Shown: positions 57,082 through 64,000 of the stretch, piece by piece | Layout of the letters: the number at the start of each line of letters is the position of its first letter | Numbering within the stretch: the first letter of the stretch is position 1 | Origin: Pseudomonas sp. B20(2017) | GTDB taxonomy: Bacteria; Pseudomonadota; Gammaproteobacteria; Pseudomonadales; Pseudomonadaceae | DNA length: 64,000 nt | Reading direction: 5' to 3' | Assembly (NCBI RefSeq): GCF_002113125.1 | Contig: NZ_NEJP01000007.1 | Coordinates: 124,001 to 188,000 of the forward strand | Made by a program: the position numbers and the translations under genes | Notes under the pieces: model-generated | What the model saw: only the letters and a program-made list of their open reading frames with translations | The model's database searches: none | Told to the model about the DNA's origin: nothing

Positions 57082-58511
57082 TCTTTGGACGCCAGTTCGG
57101 TGCCAGGAATGGTCAGGTGCTGACCGACCTTCAGATCATCGCTTTTCAGATTGTTGGCGCTGCGCAGCGTGGCCGGCGAAATCTGATACCGCACGGCAAT
57201 CATCGCCACGGTTTCACCCGGGCCGACCCGGTGATCACGCGGTCCTTGAGCGATCTTGCCCGAATCACGCAGCCAGGCGATGTAGGTGCCCGGTGGCGGA
57301 TTCTGCTGGAAGAACTGGCGTACGCCACTGCTGATCGAGCGCGCCAGCGCCTGCTGGTGGCTCGCGGCCGAGAGCTTGTTCGCTTCGTTGGCGTTGGAGA
57401 TGAAGCCGGTTTCCACCAGGATCGACGGGATGTCTGGCGATTTCAGCACCATGAACCCGGCCTGTTCCACGCGCTGTTTGTGCAGCGGGGTGACCCGGCC
57501 AATGTTGGTCAGGACTTTCTGACCGACGTTGAGGCTGGAGGTCAGCGAGGCGGTCATCGACAGGTCGAGCAGAACGCCGGCCAGCATGCGGTCCTTGTCG
57601 TCGAGGCTGACGTTGCCGGCACCGCCGATCAGGTCGGAACGGTTTTCGCTGTCGGCCAGCCAACGGGCGGTTTCCGAAGTGGCACCACGGTCGGACAGGG
57701 CGAATACCGACGCCCCGAATGCCGCCGCAGACGGCGCGGCGTCGGCGTGGATCGAGACGAACAGGTCGGCGCCCTTCTTGCGGGCGATTTCGGTACGGCC
57801 ACGCAGCGGGATGAAGTAGTCGCCGGTACGGGTCAGTTCGGCGCGGAAGCCTTTCATGCCGTTGACCTGACGCTGCAACTCGCGGGCGATCTGCAGTACC
57901 ACGTCTTTTTCGCGCTGACCGCGAGAACCCGATGCACCCGGGTCTTCACCGCCGTGACCGGCGTCGATCACCACGATGATGTCGCGCTTGCCGGCTGGAG
58001 CCGGAGGCAACTTGATCGCAGGTTCGGCCGGGGTGACCGGTACCGCAGGAACGGTCGCAACCGTCGGGGTCGGGGCAGGTGTAGGCGGCGCGGCGTCAGC
58101 CGGGTTGTCGAACAGGTCGACCACCAGACGGTTGCCGTACTGCGCATTCGGCGCCAGCGAGAAGCTTTTCGGGGTGACGGCTTTTTTCAGGTCGATGACC
58201 ACCCGCAGGTCGGTCGGCGTGCGCTGAGCCGAGCGCATGGCGGTGATCGGCGTGTTGGCGGTTTGCACGTTCAGCGGCGCGCCCAGAGTGGCGCCGTTGA
58301 TATCGATCACCAGACGATCCGGCGCGGTCAGCGTGAAGACGCTGTGCTGCACCGGGCCTGTCAGGTCGAACACCAGTCGCGTGTTGTCCGGCGCCCGCCA
58401 CAGGCGCACGCTGTTGACCTTCGTCTCGGCCACAGCGTTGACGGTTACTGCCATCAACATCAGTCCAGCGGCAGCCACCAACGCGCGAAAGCGCATACCT
58501 AACCCCATCAT
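57078..58511 (-). CDS. amiB: N-acetylmuramoyl-L-alanine amidase with AMIN and LysM domains
   Basis: A 477-residue periplasmic cell-wall amidase. Signal peptide ([21 protein letters not shown]), AMIN localisation domain (about residues 30-135: [19 protein letters not shown]), a Pro/Ala/Thr-rich linker, zinc amidase domain (about 175-395) with ligands in [16 protein letters not shown], the Glu in [10 protein letters not shown] and the His in [11 protein letters not shown], and one C-terminal LysM repeat from about residue 430 ([18 protein letters not shown]). It cleaves septal peptidoglycan in daughter-cell separation. It starts directly after the tsaE TGA; starts at 58508 or 58496 are equally possible. 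Overlaps mutL by four bases. Confidence 0.95.
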   Translation of the reverse strand: MMGLGMRFRALVAAAGLMLMAVTVNAVAETKVNSVRLWRAPDNTRLVFDLTGPVQHSVFTLTAPDRLVIDINGATLGAPLNVQTANTPITAMRSAQRTPTDLRVVIDLKKAVTPKSFSLAPNAQYGNRLVVDLFDNPADAAPPTPAPTPTVATVPAVPVTPAEPAIKLPPAPAGKRDIIVVIDAGHGGEDPGASGSRGQREKDVVLQIARELQRQVNGMKGFRAELTRTGDYFIPLRGRTEIARKKGADLFVSIHADAAPSAAAFGASVFALSDRGATSETARWLADSENRSDLIGGAGNVSLDDKDRMLAGVLLDLSMTASLTSSLNVGQKVLTNIGRVTPLHKQRVEQAGFMVLKSPDIPSILVETGFISNANEANKLSAASHQQALARSISSGVRQFFQQNPPPGTYIAWLRDSGKIAQGPRDHRVGPGETVAMIAVRYQISPATLRSANNLKSDDLKVGQHLTIPGTELASKE

Positions 58512-58982
58512 TCAATTGGTTTCCAATGCCAAAGCGGCACACCAGGCCTCGCCGCGCGAGCCCTGGGATAAAATGGTCAGCGAACGTCCGCTGTCTTGCG
58601 GGCTAATGGTAATGGTCAGGTCAGGCTTTGGCAAAAAGCCTGCACCTTTATCGGGCCATTCGATCAGGCACAGGGCGTCGTCTTCGAAATAGTCGCGAAT
58701 CCCGAGAAACTCCAGCTCCTCCGGATCGACCAGGCGATACAGGTCGAAGTGAAACGCCCGGACGTCACCGATCTCGTAGGGCTCGACCAGCGTGAAGGTA
58801 GGACTTTTCACCGCCCCGACGTGCCCCAGACCGCGGATGATGCCCCGCGACAGCGTGGTTTTGCCCATCCCGAGGTTGCCTTCGAGAAAGATCAGGCCAT
58901 GGCCCTGGGTGATACGGGCGATGCGTGCGCCAAAGTCGCTCATGGCCTGTTCATCGGCCAGGTACAGGGTTACTTCAGACAC
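58512..58982 (-). CDS. tsaE: tRNA threonylcarbamoyladenosine biosynthesis ATPase TsaE
   Basis: A 156-residue P-loop ATPase. Walker A GNLGMGKTT is at residues 35-43, followed by GLGHVGAVKSPTFTLVEPYE and HFDLYRLVDPEELEFLGIRDYF, both typical of TsaE. It works with TsaB and TsaD to place t6A at position 37 of tRNAs reading ANN codons. First gene of tsaE-amiB-mutL-miaA-hfq-hflX-hflK-hflC. It overlaps the 3' end of nnr by about 13 bases, so it is coupled to that gene too. Confidence 0.95.
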   Translation of the reverse strand: MSEVTLYLADEQAMSDFGARIARITQGHGLIFLEGNLGMGKTTLSRGIIRGLGHVGAVKSPTFTLVEPYEIGDVRAFHFDLYRLVDPEELEFLGIRDYFEDDALCLIEWPDKGAGFLPKPDLTITISPQDSGRSLTILSQGSRGEAWCAALALETN

Positions 58983-60469
58983 GGTGCATGCTCCTCCAAC
59001 AACTGACGAATGGCTGGAATCAGATCACTGGCCGCCAGCCCACGGCCGAATTTACCTTGTTGCAGACCGGCGTTGGCGTGCAGCCAGACCGCCAGACACG
59101 CGGCATCAAAACCGCTCATGCCCTGAGCCAGCATCGCGCCGATCAGACCGGCCAATACATCGCCGAGACCGGCAGTGGCCATGGCCGGATGGCCTTGATG
59201 ACACAGCGCCAGACGCCCGTCGGGATGGGCGATCAGACTGCCTGCGCCCTTGAGCACCACTACCGCTGTATATTTTTTGCTCAATGCCAGCGCCGCCGCC
59301 GGACGATCGGCCTGTACCTCGGCGGTGCTGATCCCCAGCAAACGCGCCGCCTCCCCCGGATGCGGCGTCATCACGCAATCCTTGGGCAGACAGACGAAAC
59401 CGCAGGCCAACAGGTTCAACGCGTCGGCATCCCACACCTGCGGCAGCGAGGCATTGGCAGCAGCCGACAACAGCGCCCGCCCCCAACTCGCCTGCCCAAG
59501 CCCCGGCCCGACCACCAGCACGGACACCTTTTCCAGCAGCCCCATCAATTGATTGGCCGAAGAAGTGCCCAGCACCATAGCTTCCGGCACCCGGCTCAAC
59601 GCCGCCGGCACATGTTCCGGCCGGGTCGCGACCGAGACCATCCCGGCACCACTGCGCAACGCGCTTTCGGTACTGAGCAGAATCGCCCCGCCAAAGCCGT
59701 GATCGCCGCCGAGCAGCAGCACATGGCCGAAACGCCCCTTGTGCGCAGCCGGCGCGCGGGCCGCCAGACGCGGCAGGTTAACCGCGTCGAGCCGTTGAGC
59801 GGCGGCAGGAATGTCAGTGAAGTTTTCGGCCGAGGCCTGCAGATCGTTAAACAGCAGTTCGCCGACATGATCCGCCGCCGCGCCCGTGAACAGCCCGAGT
59901 TTCAGGCCGATGAAGGTTACAGTGAGGTCGGCGTGCACCGCCTCACCCAGCGCATGACCGGTGTCGGCGCACAACCCGGAAGGGATATCGACCGCCACCA
60001 CCGGCAGTCCGCTGGCATTGATCGCCGCAATCGCAGCGGCGTAAGGCTCACGCACTTCGCCGCTCAGGCCGGTGCCGAGCAACGCGTCAACGACGATACC
60101 GCGCAACTCGCAGGACAGATCCCATGGGGCAATCGAGACACCATCGGCCACGGCTTCGGCGTGCGCCACGGCGGCATCGCCCTTCAAACGCTGCGGGTCG
60201 CGGACAGCCAGCACCTGAACCTGCCAACCCGCCCGATGCGCGAGCGCCGCCACCAGATAACCATCGCCAGCGTTGTTGCCGTGTCCGGCCAGCACCGTCA
60301 TTTCATTGGCAGCCGGCCATTGGCGCACCAGCGCGCGCCACGTGGCATGGGCGGCACGCTGCATCAATTCGAAGCCCGGCGTGCCGGCGGCGATCAGCCG
60401 TGCGTCGAGTTCGCGCACCTGCGCGGCACGGTACAGCGCGTCGGGTAATTGATCTTTAGTGTGCGGCAT
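58970..60469 (-). CDS. nnr: bifunctional NAD(P)H-hydrate epimerase / ADP-dependent dehydratase
   Basis: A 499-residue two-domain repair enzyme. The N-terminal YjeF_N epimerase domain has GHGNNAGDGYLVAALA near residue 57 and VDALLGTGLSGEV near residue 125. The C-terminal ribokinase-like dehydratase domain has HKGRFGHVLLLGGDHGFGGA near residue 240 and the catalytic GLGDVLAGLIGAML near residue 440. Together they restore hydrated NADH and NADPH. The true start is ATG 60469: the frame stays open to 61351, but the extra part lies antisense to queG and does not resemble a protein. Confidence 0.95.
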   Translation of the reverse strand: MPHTKDQLPDALYRAAQVRELDARLIAAGTPGFELMQRAAHATWRALVRQWPAANEMTVLAGHGNNAGDGYLVAALAHRAGWQVQVLAVRDPQRLKGDAAVAHAEAVADGVSIAPWDLSCELRGIVVDALLGTGLSGEVREPYAAAIAAINASGLPVVAVDIPSGLCADTGHALGEAVHADLTVTFIGLKLGLFTGAAADHVGELLFNDLQASAENFTDIPAAAQRLDAVNLPRLAARAPAAHKGRFGHVLLLGGDHGFGGAILLSTESALRSGAGMVSVATRPEHVPAALSRVPEAMVLGTSSANQLMGLLEKVSVLVVGPGLGQASWGRALLSAAANASLPQVWDADALNLLACGFVCLPKDCVMTPHPGEAARLLGISTAEVQADRPAAALALSKKYTAVVVLKGAGSLIAHPDGRLALCHQGHPAMATAGLGDVLAGLIGAMLAQGMSGFDAACLAVWLHANAGLQQGKFGRGLAASDLIPAIRQLLEEHAPCLK

Positions 60470-60532
60470 GCGTCTTCGGGCTCCGATGTCTGGCAGAATT
60501 ATACGCACCTCAGCTCCGGTTTCTCTCGCCTC

Positions 60533-61615
60533 ATGTCCGCCATCACCACAGATCTGCCTGCCCTCGCCCAATCCATCAAGGACTGGGGCCGCGAGCTGGG
60601 CTTCCAGCAAGTCGGCATCAGCGGTCTGGACCTGGCCGAGCACGAGCAGCACCTGCAACGCTGGCTCGAGGCCGGCTACCACGGCGAAATGGATTACATG
60701 GGCGCCCATGGCAGCAAACGCTCGCACCCCGAAGAGCTGGTACCGGGCACCTTGCGCGTGGTGTCGCTGCGCATGGACTACTTGCCGGGCGACACGCAAA
60801 TGGCGCAATTGCTGGCGAAACCGGAAAAGGCCTACATCTCGCGTTATGCCTTGGGCCGCGATTATCACAAGTTGATCCGTAAACGCGTTCAACAATTGGC
60901 GGACAAGATTCAATCCGAAATCGGCCCCTTCGGCTTCCGCGCCTTCGTCGATAGCGCCCCGGTGCTGGAAAAAGCCATTGCCGAACAGGCGGGCCTGGGC
61001 TGGATCGGCAAAAATACCCTGGTGCTGAACCGCAAGGCCGGCAGTTATTTCTTTCTCAGCGAACTGTTCGTCGACCTGCCATTGCCGGTGGATGCCCCCC
61101 ACAGCACCGAACATTGCGGACGCTGCACCGCGTGCCTCGACATCTGCCCGACCAACGCTTTCGTCGGCCCGTATGTGCTGGACGCGCGACGCTGCATTTC
61201 CTACCTGACCATCGAACTGAAGAACGCCATCCCCGAAGACCTGCGACCGCTGATCGGCAACCGGGTGTTCGGCTGCGACGATTGCCAGATCTGCTGCCCG
61301 TGGAACCGCTTCGCCCGCCCGTCCGGTGAAAGCGACTTCAAGCCACGGCACAATCTGGACAACGCCGAACTGGCCGAACTGTTTTTGTGGGACGAAGACA
61401 AGTTTTTAAGCAGCACCGAGGGTTCGCCGTTGCGCCGGGCAGGTTACGAGCGCTGGCTGCGCAACTTGGCAGTAGGACTGGGGAATGCACCTTCAACGAT
61501 TCCGGTGCTGGAAGCGTTGAAGGCGCGACGGGATTATCCGTCAGAGCTGGTTAGAGAGCATGTGGAGTGGGCGTTGAACCGGCATTCAGAGCGCGCAAAA
61601 CTGAACCCGGAGTAA
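60533..61615 (+). CDS. queG: epoxyqueuosine reductase
   Basis: A 360-residue cobalamin-dependent QueG, the last step of queuosine synthesis in tRNA. The B12/substrate domain (YHGEMDYMGAHGSKRSHPEEL, GFRAFVDSAPVLEKAIAEQA and GWIGKNTLVLN) is followed by two [4Fe-4S] ferredoxin motifs, CGRCTACLDICPTNAF near residue 195 and GCDDCQICCPWNRF near residue 245, and a C-terminal HEAT-like part. ATG 60533 matches the family start; no good ribosome site precedes it, so it may be read from a short leader. Divergent from nnr with 63 bp between. Confidence 0.95.
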   Translation: MSAITTDLPALAQSIKDWGRELGFQQVGISGLDLAEHEQHLQRWLEAGYHGEMDYMGAHGSKRSHPEELVPGTLRVVSLRMDYLPGDTQMAQLLAKPEKAYISRYALGRDYHKLIRKRVQQLADKIQSEIGPFGFRAFVDSAPVLEKAIAEQAGLGWIGKNTLVLNRKAGSYFFLSELFVDLPLPVDAPHSTEHCGRCTACLDICPTNAFVGPYVLDARRCISYLTIELKNAIPEDLRPLIGNRVFGCDDCQICCPWNRFARPSGESDFKPRHNLDNAELAELFLWDEDKFLSSTEGSPLRRAGYERWLRNLAVGLGNAPSTIPVLEALKARRDYPSELVREHVEWALNRHSERAKLNPE

Positions 61616-61643
61616 CCCGCCTCATGCGCCCTCATTGCCTCAG

Positions 61644-64000
61644 TTACCACGCAGGGTCGTGCGCCCCTACCTGCTTGATGATGACATGCCGGGTGTCCTT
61701 GTTTGTCAGGAAGAACACACGATGTTCCTGTGTCAAACGCAGGTGAGCATGCTCGTAGTCCTTATAGTGCTTGGCATTGGCATAGTTCGGATAAGGGTCG
61801 TACTTGCTCCCGGGATAATTTCTCGCGGCGTCGATTGGCGATTTATTGTTCGTCGCGATGTCGGTTCTGAACTCCTGGTATTTACCCCTTGAAACATTGC
61901 CCAGCTTGCCGTTGGGTAGGTAATCGTTCGCAACGAAATCCTCGGTCAAGGACCAGGCTGGAGGTGGCGCCGTGTCCTGAGCCGCCATTGCCTTGGCTGC
62001 CTTTTTTGCGCCCTTGCCGGCAAGCCCCGGCCGGAATGCCGACTCGAGTTGTCGTCCGGCCTTAATCGCTGCCTTTGCCCCGGCAGCGAGCCCGGCGCCC
62101 AGTGACGCGATCCCCAGCCCAAGACTCACCCAGCCAAGTATTGATCCCGCTTCAGATTGGGGCGCCAACTCATTGGCCAGTTCACTGCCGATGGCAGCCA
62201 CTCCCGAAGTAATGCCCAACCCCATGGCAAACAGCGCCAACGGTGTGGCCGCACCCAAGGTCACGATGCTGGCGACAATCCCGATAAACCCCAATGCAAT
62301 CCCGGCAATCGGCTGCCAGGAAACATGCCCCGTAGGATCAACGCGATTGACCGGATCGCCAATGCAGTAAGCGTATGTATTCAAACCGCCCTCACCGAAC
62401 GGGCTCATGCTGTCGGGGCTGGTGAACCGCATCAGGGTCGGACTGTAGGCTCGGTAGCCATTGCCCAGCAGGTACAGGCCAGTGACGGCATCCAGTTGCT
62501 CGCCGTTGAAGCCCGCCAGGCTGAAGAAACCGCCTTCGACCGGGCGATGACCGTAGGGACTGTAAGCGCTGTTTCCCCACTGCTCGCCATGCGGTTGAGT
62601 CAACACACTTTGCTGCTGATCCGTGCCGAAGATCCGGCTGCCTGTATCGGCGCCTGATTGTTGCTGCCCCAACACCAGACCGCCGTTGCGCACAATACTG
62701 CGTGAATCCTGATCGCGGATTTCGTTGCTGACTCTGGCGTTGTGATAGTAGCGCTGCACATCCAGCATCCTTGGCTGCGAAAGCTCGACCAGCCGATCAA
62801 AGCCGTCGTAATGGTAACCACGCACCACCTCGCCTTGTGCATTGCTCACCTGAATAAGGCGTCCGAAGGCGTCATACGCCAGCGTGCGCGCCTGATCATC
62901 CTTGATCATCCGGCCGTCGGCGTCGTACTCCAGCGTAACCGGCGCGGGATAGTCGGCATGGGAATGAGTAACCCCGACGAGCTGCGCCGGATCGATCAGG
63001 CTGAAACTGAAGGTCGTTACGTTGACACCCTGCGGGAAGGTGGTTTGCAGGGAGAGAATGTTGTCCAGCGCATCGAAGGTGAACTTTTGCTGAACGATCT
63101 CTTTGCCGTAAGGATCCTTCGGCCGTTGGCTGCCGTCGCAGTCGTACTGACTGAGTCGCCCGCGCACGTCGTAGGTGAATCGTTCATCGCGCAGCACGAA
63201 ACTGCCACGCTTCAGGACTTTCTGCGCCAGTTTGCCGGCCACGGTGTAGCTGGAGGTCAGTGTCTGGGTGGGTAAACCATTGGTCTCGTAACTGCGGGAA
63301 ACTTCACGCCCGATATCGTCGTAGGCCAGGTGCGTCGTCAACAGGCGTCCGGAGGAGGTATCGCGAGTTTCGATTTTTTCCAGCAAACCGCGCCTGTCAT
63401 AGAAAAATCCAGCCTGCACCGAACCCTGCCTGAACGAGGTTCTGCGCCCCCACGTGTCGTACTCGGTCGTGTGCTTTGTGCCCAGCACATCCACGTACGT
63501 CAGAGGCAGGCCTGCGAAAGAATAGGTATGGGAAACGGTCTTGCGTTTTTCGCCATATCGGGTGGTTTCCGACTTCAGGCGCCCGGAAGGAAAGTATTCG
63601 AAATGACGCTCGCGACCTTGTCCGATGCAGCTTTTGGTTTTCCCGTTCAGGCCATCGTAGGTGAAGCGGCTGACCAAACCTTCGTCGTCTCCCTTGGTCA
63701 CGGCTTTTCGCTCAGTCAGTTGCCCCCCCTGTTCAGGCGCATGGATGAACTCGATCTCCTGACCTGCTGGGTTCGTGTGTGATTTGGGCTGACTGCGTCC
63801 CGCGTCGTAACGGATGACCGATTTACGTCCTCCCACTGAACTCTCGATCACACGGTTCAAACCATCGAACACCTGCTGCCCCAGTGACAGGCCGGCCACT
63901 ATGATTTCCACAGCCAGCTCATCGGTGCTGTGAGCCGCAAATTCAGTCTCCACGACATGGCCGTCCGGCAGAGTAGAGCGAACCATGCGGTCGAAAACAT
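61644..64000 (-). CDS. Rhs-repeat protein with C-terminal toxin-like tip (5' end outside window)
   Basis: Open from the right edge to the TAA at 61644, so about 785 residues of the C-terminal part are visible. YD-type repeats fill the first 500 or so (FDRMVRSTLPDGHVVET, YDAFGRLIQVSNAQGEVV, YDADGRMIKDDQ). The hyperconserved Rhs core end is present: GFNGEQLDAVTGLYLLGNGYRAY, RFTSPDSMSPFGEGGLNTYAYC and DPVNRVDPTGHVSW near 62335. Next comes a Gly/Ala-rich hydrophobic linker (about 62330-62000), then a tip of roughly 110 residues beginning near 61980 and ending HVIIKQVGAHDPAW. Rhs proteins wrap toxins for contact-dependent or type VI delivery. The tip is unlike the core and its activity is not known; no immunity gene follows. 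Confidence 0.9.
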   Translation of the reverse strand, partial: VFDRMVRSTLPDGHVVETEFAAHSTDELAVEIIVAGLSLGQQVFDGLNRVIESSVGGRKSVIRYDAGRSQPKSHTNPAGQEIEFIHAPEQGGQLTERKAVTKGDDEGLVSRFTYDGLNGKTKSCIGQGRERHFEYFPSGRLKSETTRYGEKRKTVSHTYSFAGLPLTYVDVLGTKHTTEYDTWGRRTSFRQGSVQAGFFYDRRGLLEKIETRDTSSGRLLTTHLAYDDIGREVSRSYETNGLPTQTLTSSYTVAGKLAQKVLKRGSFVLRDERFTYDVRGRLSQYDCDGSQRPKDPYGKEIVQQKFTFDALDNILSLQTTFPQGVNVTTFSFSLIDPAQLVGVTHSHADYPAPVTLEYDADGRMIKDDQARTLAYDAFGRLIQVSNAQGEVVRGYHYDGFDRLVELSQPRMLDVQRYYHNARVSNEIRDQDSRSIVRNGGLVLGQQQSGADTGSRIFGTDQQQSVLTQPHGEQWGNSAYSPYGHRPVEGGFFSLAGFNGEQLDAVTGLYLLGNGYRAYSPTLMRFTSPDSMSPFGEGGLNTYAYCIGDPVNRVDPTGHVSWQPIAGIALGFIGIVASIVTLGAATPLALFAMGLGITSGVAAIGSELANELAPQSEAGSILGWVSLGLGIASLGAGLAAGAKAAIKAGRQLESAFRPGLAGKGAKKAAKAMAAQDTAPPPAWSLTEDFVANDYLPNGKLGNVSRGKYQEFRTDIATNNKSPIDAARNYPGSKYDPYPNYANAKHYKDYEHAHLRLTQEHRVFFLTNKDTRHVIIKQVGAHDPAW

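Noticed and set aside
60470..61351. In-frame minus-strand extension of nnr, giving a 793-residue open frame
   Set aside because: The extra 294 residues are antisense to queG, are rich in Gln/His/Arg/Ala/Gly of shadow type, and show no family motifs; the YjeF domain starts normally at 60469.
60469..61643. Search for an Rhs immunity gene downstream of the Rhs stop on the minus strand
   Set aside because: Only 28 bp separate the stop from convergent queG; open frames on the minus strand there are queG shadows.

Overview
The window is a stretch of core chromosome from a Pseudomonas of the P. fluorescens group. Reasons: uniformly high GC, dense REP-type palindromes (the GTGGGAGC...GCTCCCAC kind) between genes, azurin, the lysine-catabolic amaA/amaB pair, and a gene order (desT-like, ureEFG, liv operon, pncB-nadE-azu, dnaB-rplI-rpsR-rpsF, rlmB-rnr, purA-hisZ-hflCKX-hfq-miaA-mutL-amiB-tsaE-nnr-queG) that I recall as matching P. 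aeruginosa PAO1 around PA4890-PA4950. No prophage, insertion sequence, CRISPR array or rRNA operon is visible. The only clearly accessory-looking gene is an Rhs gene cut by the right edge.

Left part, 1-17 kb: end of a LysR regulator, a ferritin-like protein, an AsmA-like envelope protein, a secreted protein built of 42/39-bp repeats, a DesT/FabR-type TetR regulator, the urease accessory genes ureE-ureF-ureG plus a HupE/UreJ metal permease, an AGE-family sugar epimerase, a cation diffusion facilitator, a short-chain dehydrogenase, a 0.7-kb non-coding stretch with a regular set of DnaA-box-like sites, and the five-gene branched-chain amino acid transporter livKHMGF.

Middle, 17-34.7 kb: the amaB-amaA pair (aminoadipate/pipecolate branch of lysine catabolism) with a divergent LysR regulator; NAD salvage (pncB-nadE); azurin; a LOG-family protein; and a three-gene operon of unknown product. 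That operon encodes two transglutaminase-like proteins, a circularly permuted ATP-grasp fused to an alpha-E domain, and a predicted DUF2126 amidoligase. It is the best candidate in the window for an uncharacterised biochemical system. A YgiQ radical-SAM gene follows.

Right part, 34.7-64 kb, is mainly information processing and housekeeping: dnaB; the ribosomal operon rpsF-rpsR-(membrane protein)-rplI; rlmB-rnr; two tandem tRNA-Leu(CAG) genes; a ferric-iron ABC transporter (hitAB, no ATPase gene); a chemotaxis receptor; purA-hisZ; and the long co-directional tsaE-amiB-mutL-miaA-hfq-hflX-hflK-hflC run with many stop/start overlaps. nnr and queG are divergent from each other. The Rhs gene converges on queG and carries a short C-terminal toxin-like tip with no room for an adjacent immunity gene.

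Starts were chosen by Shine-Dalgarno position and family N-termini; functions come from motif recognition by eye, without database searches.
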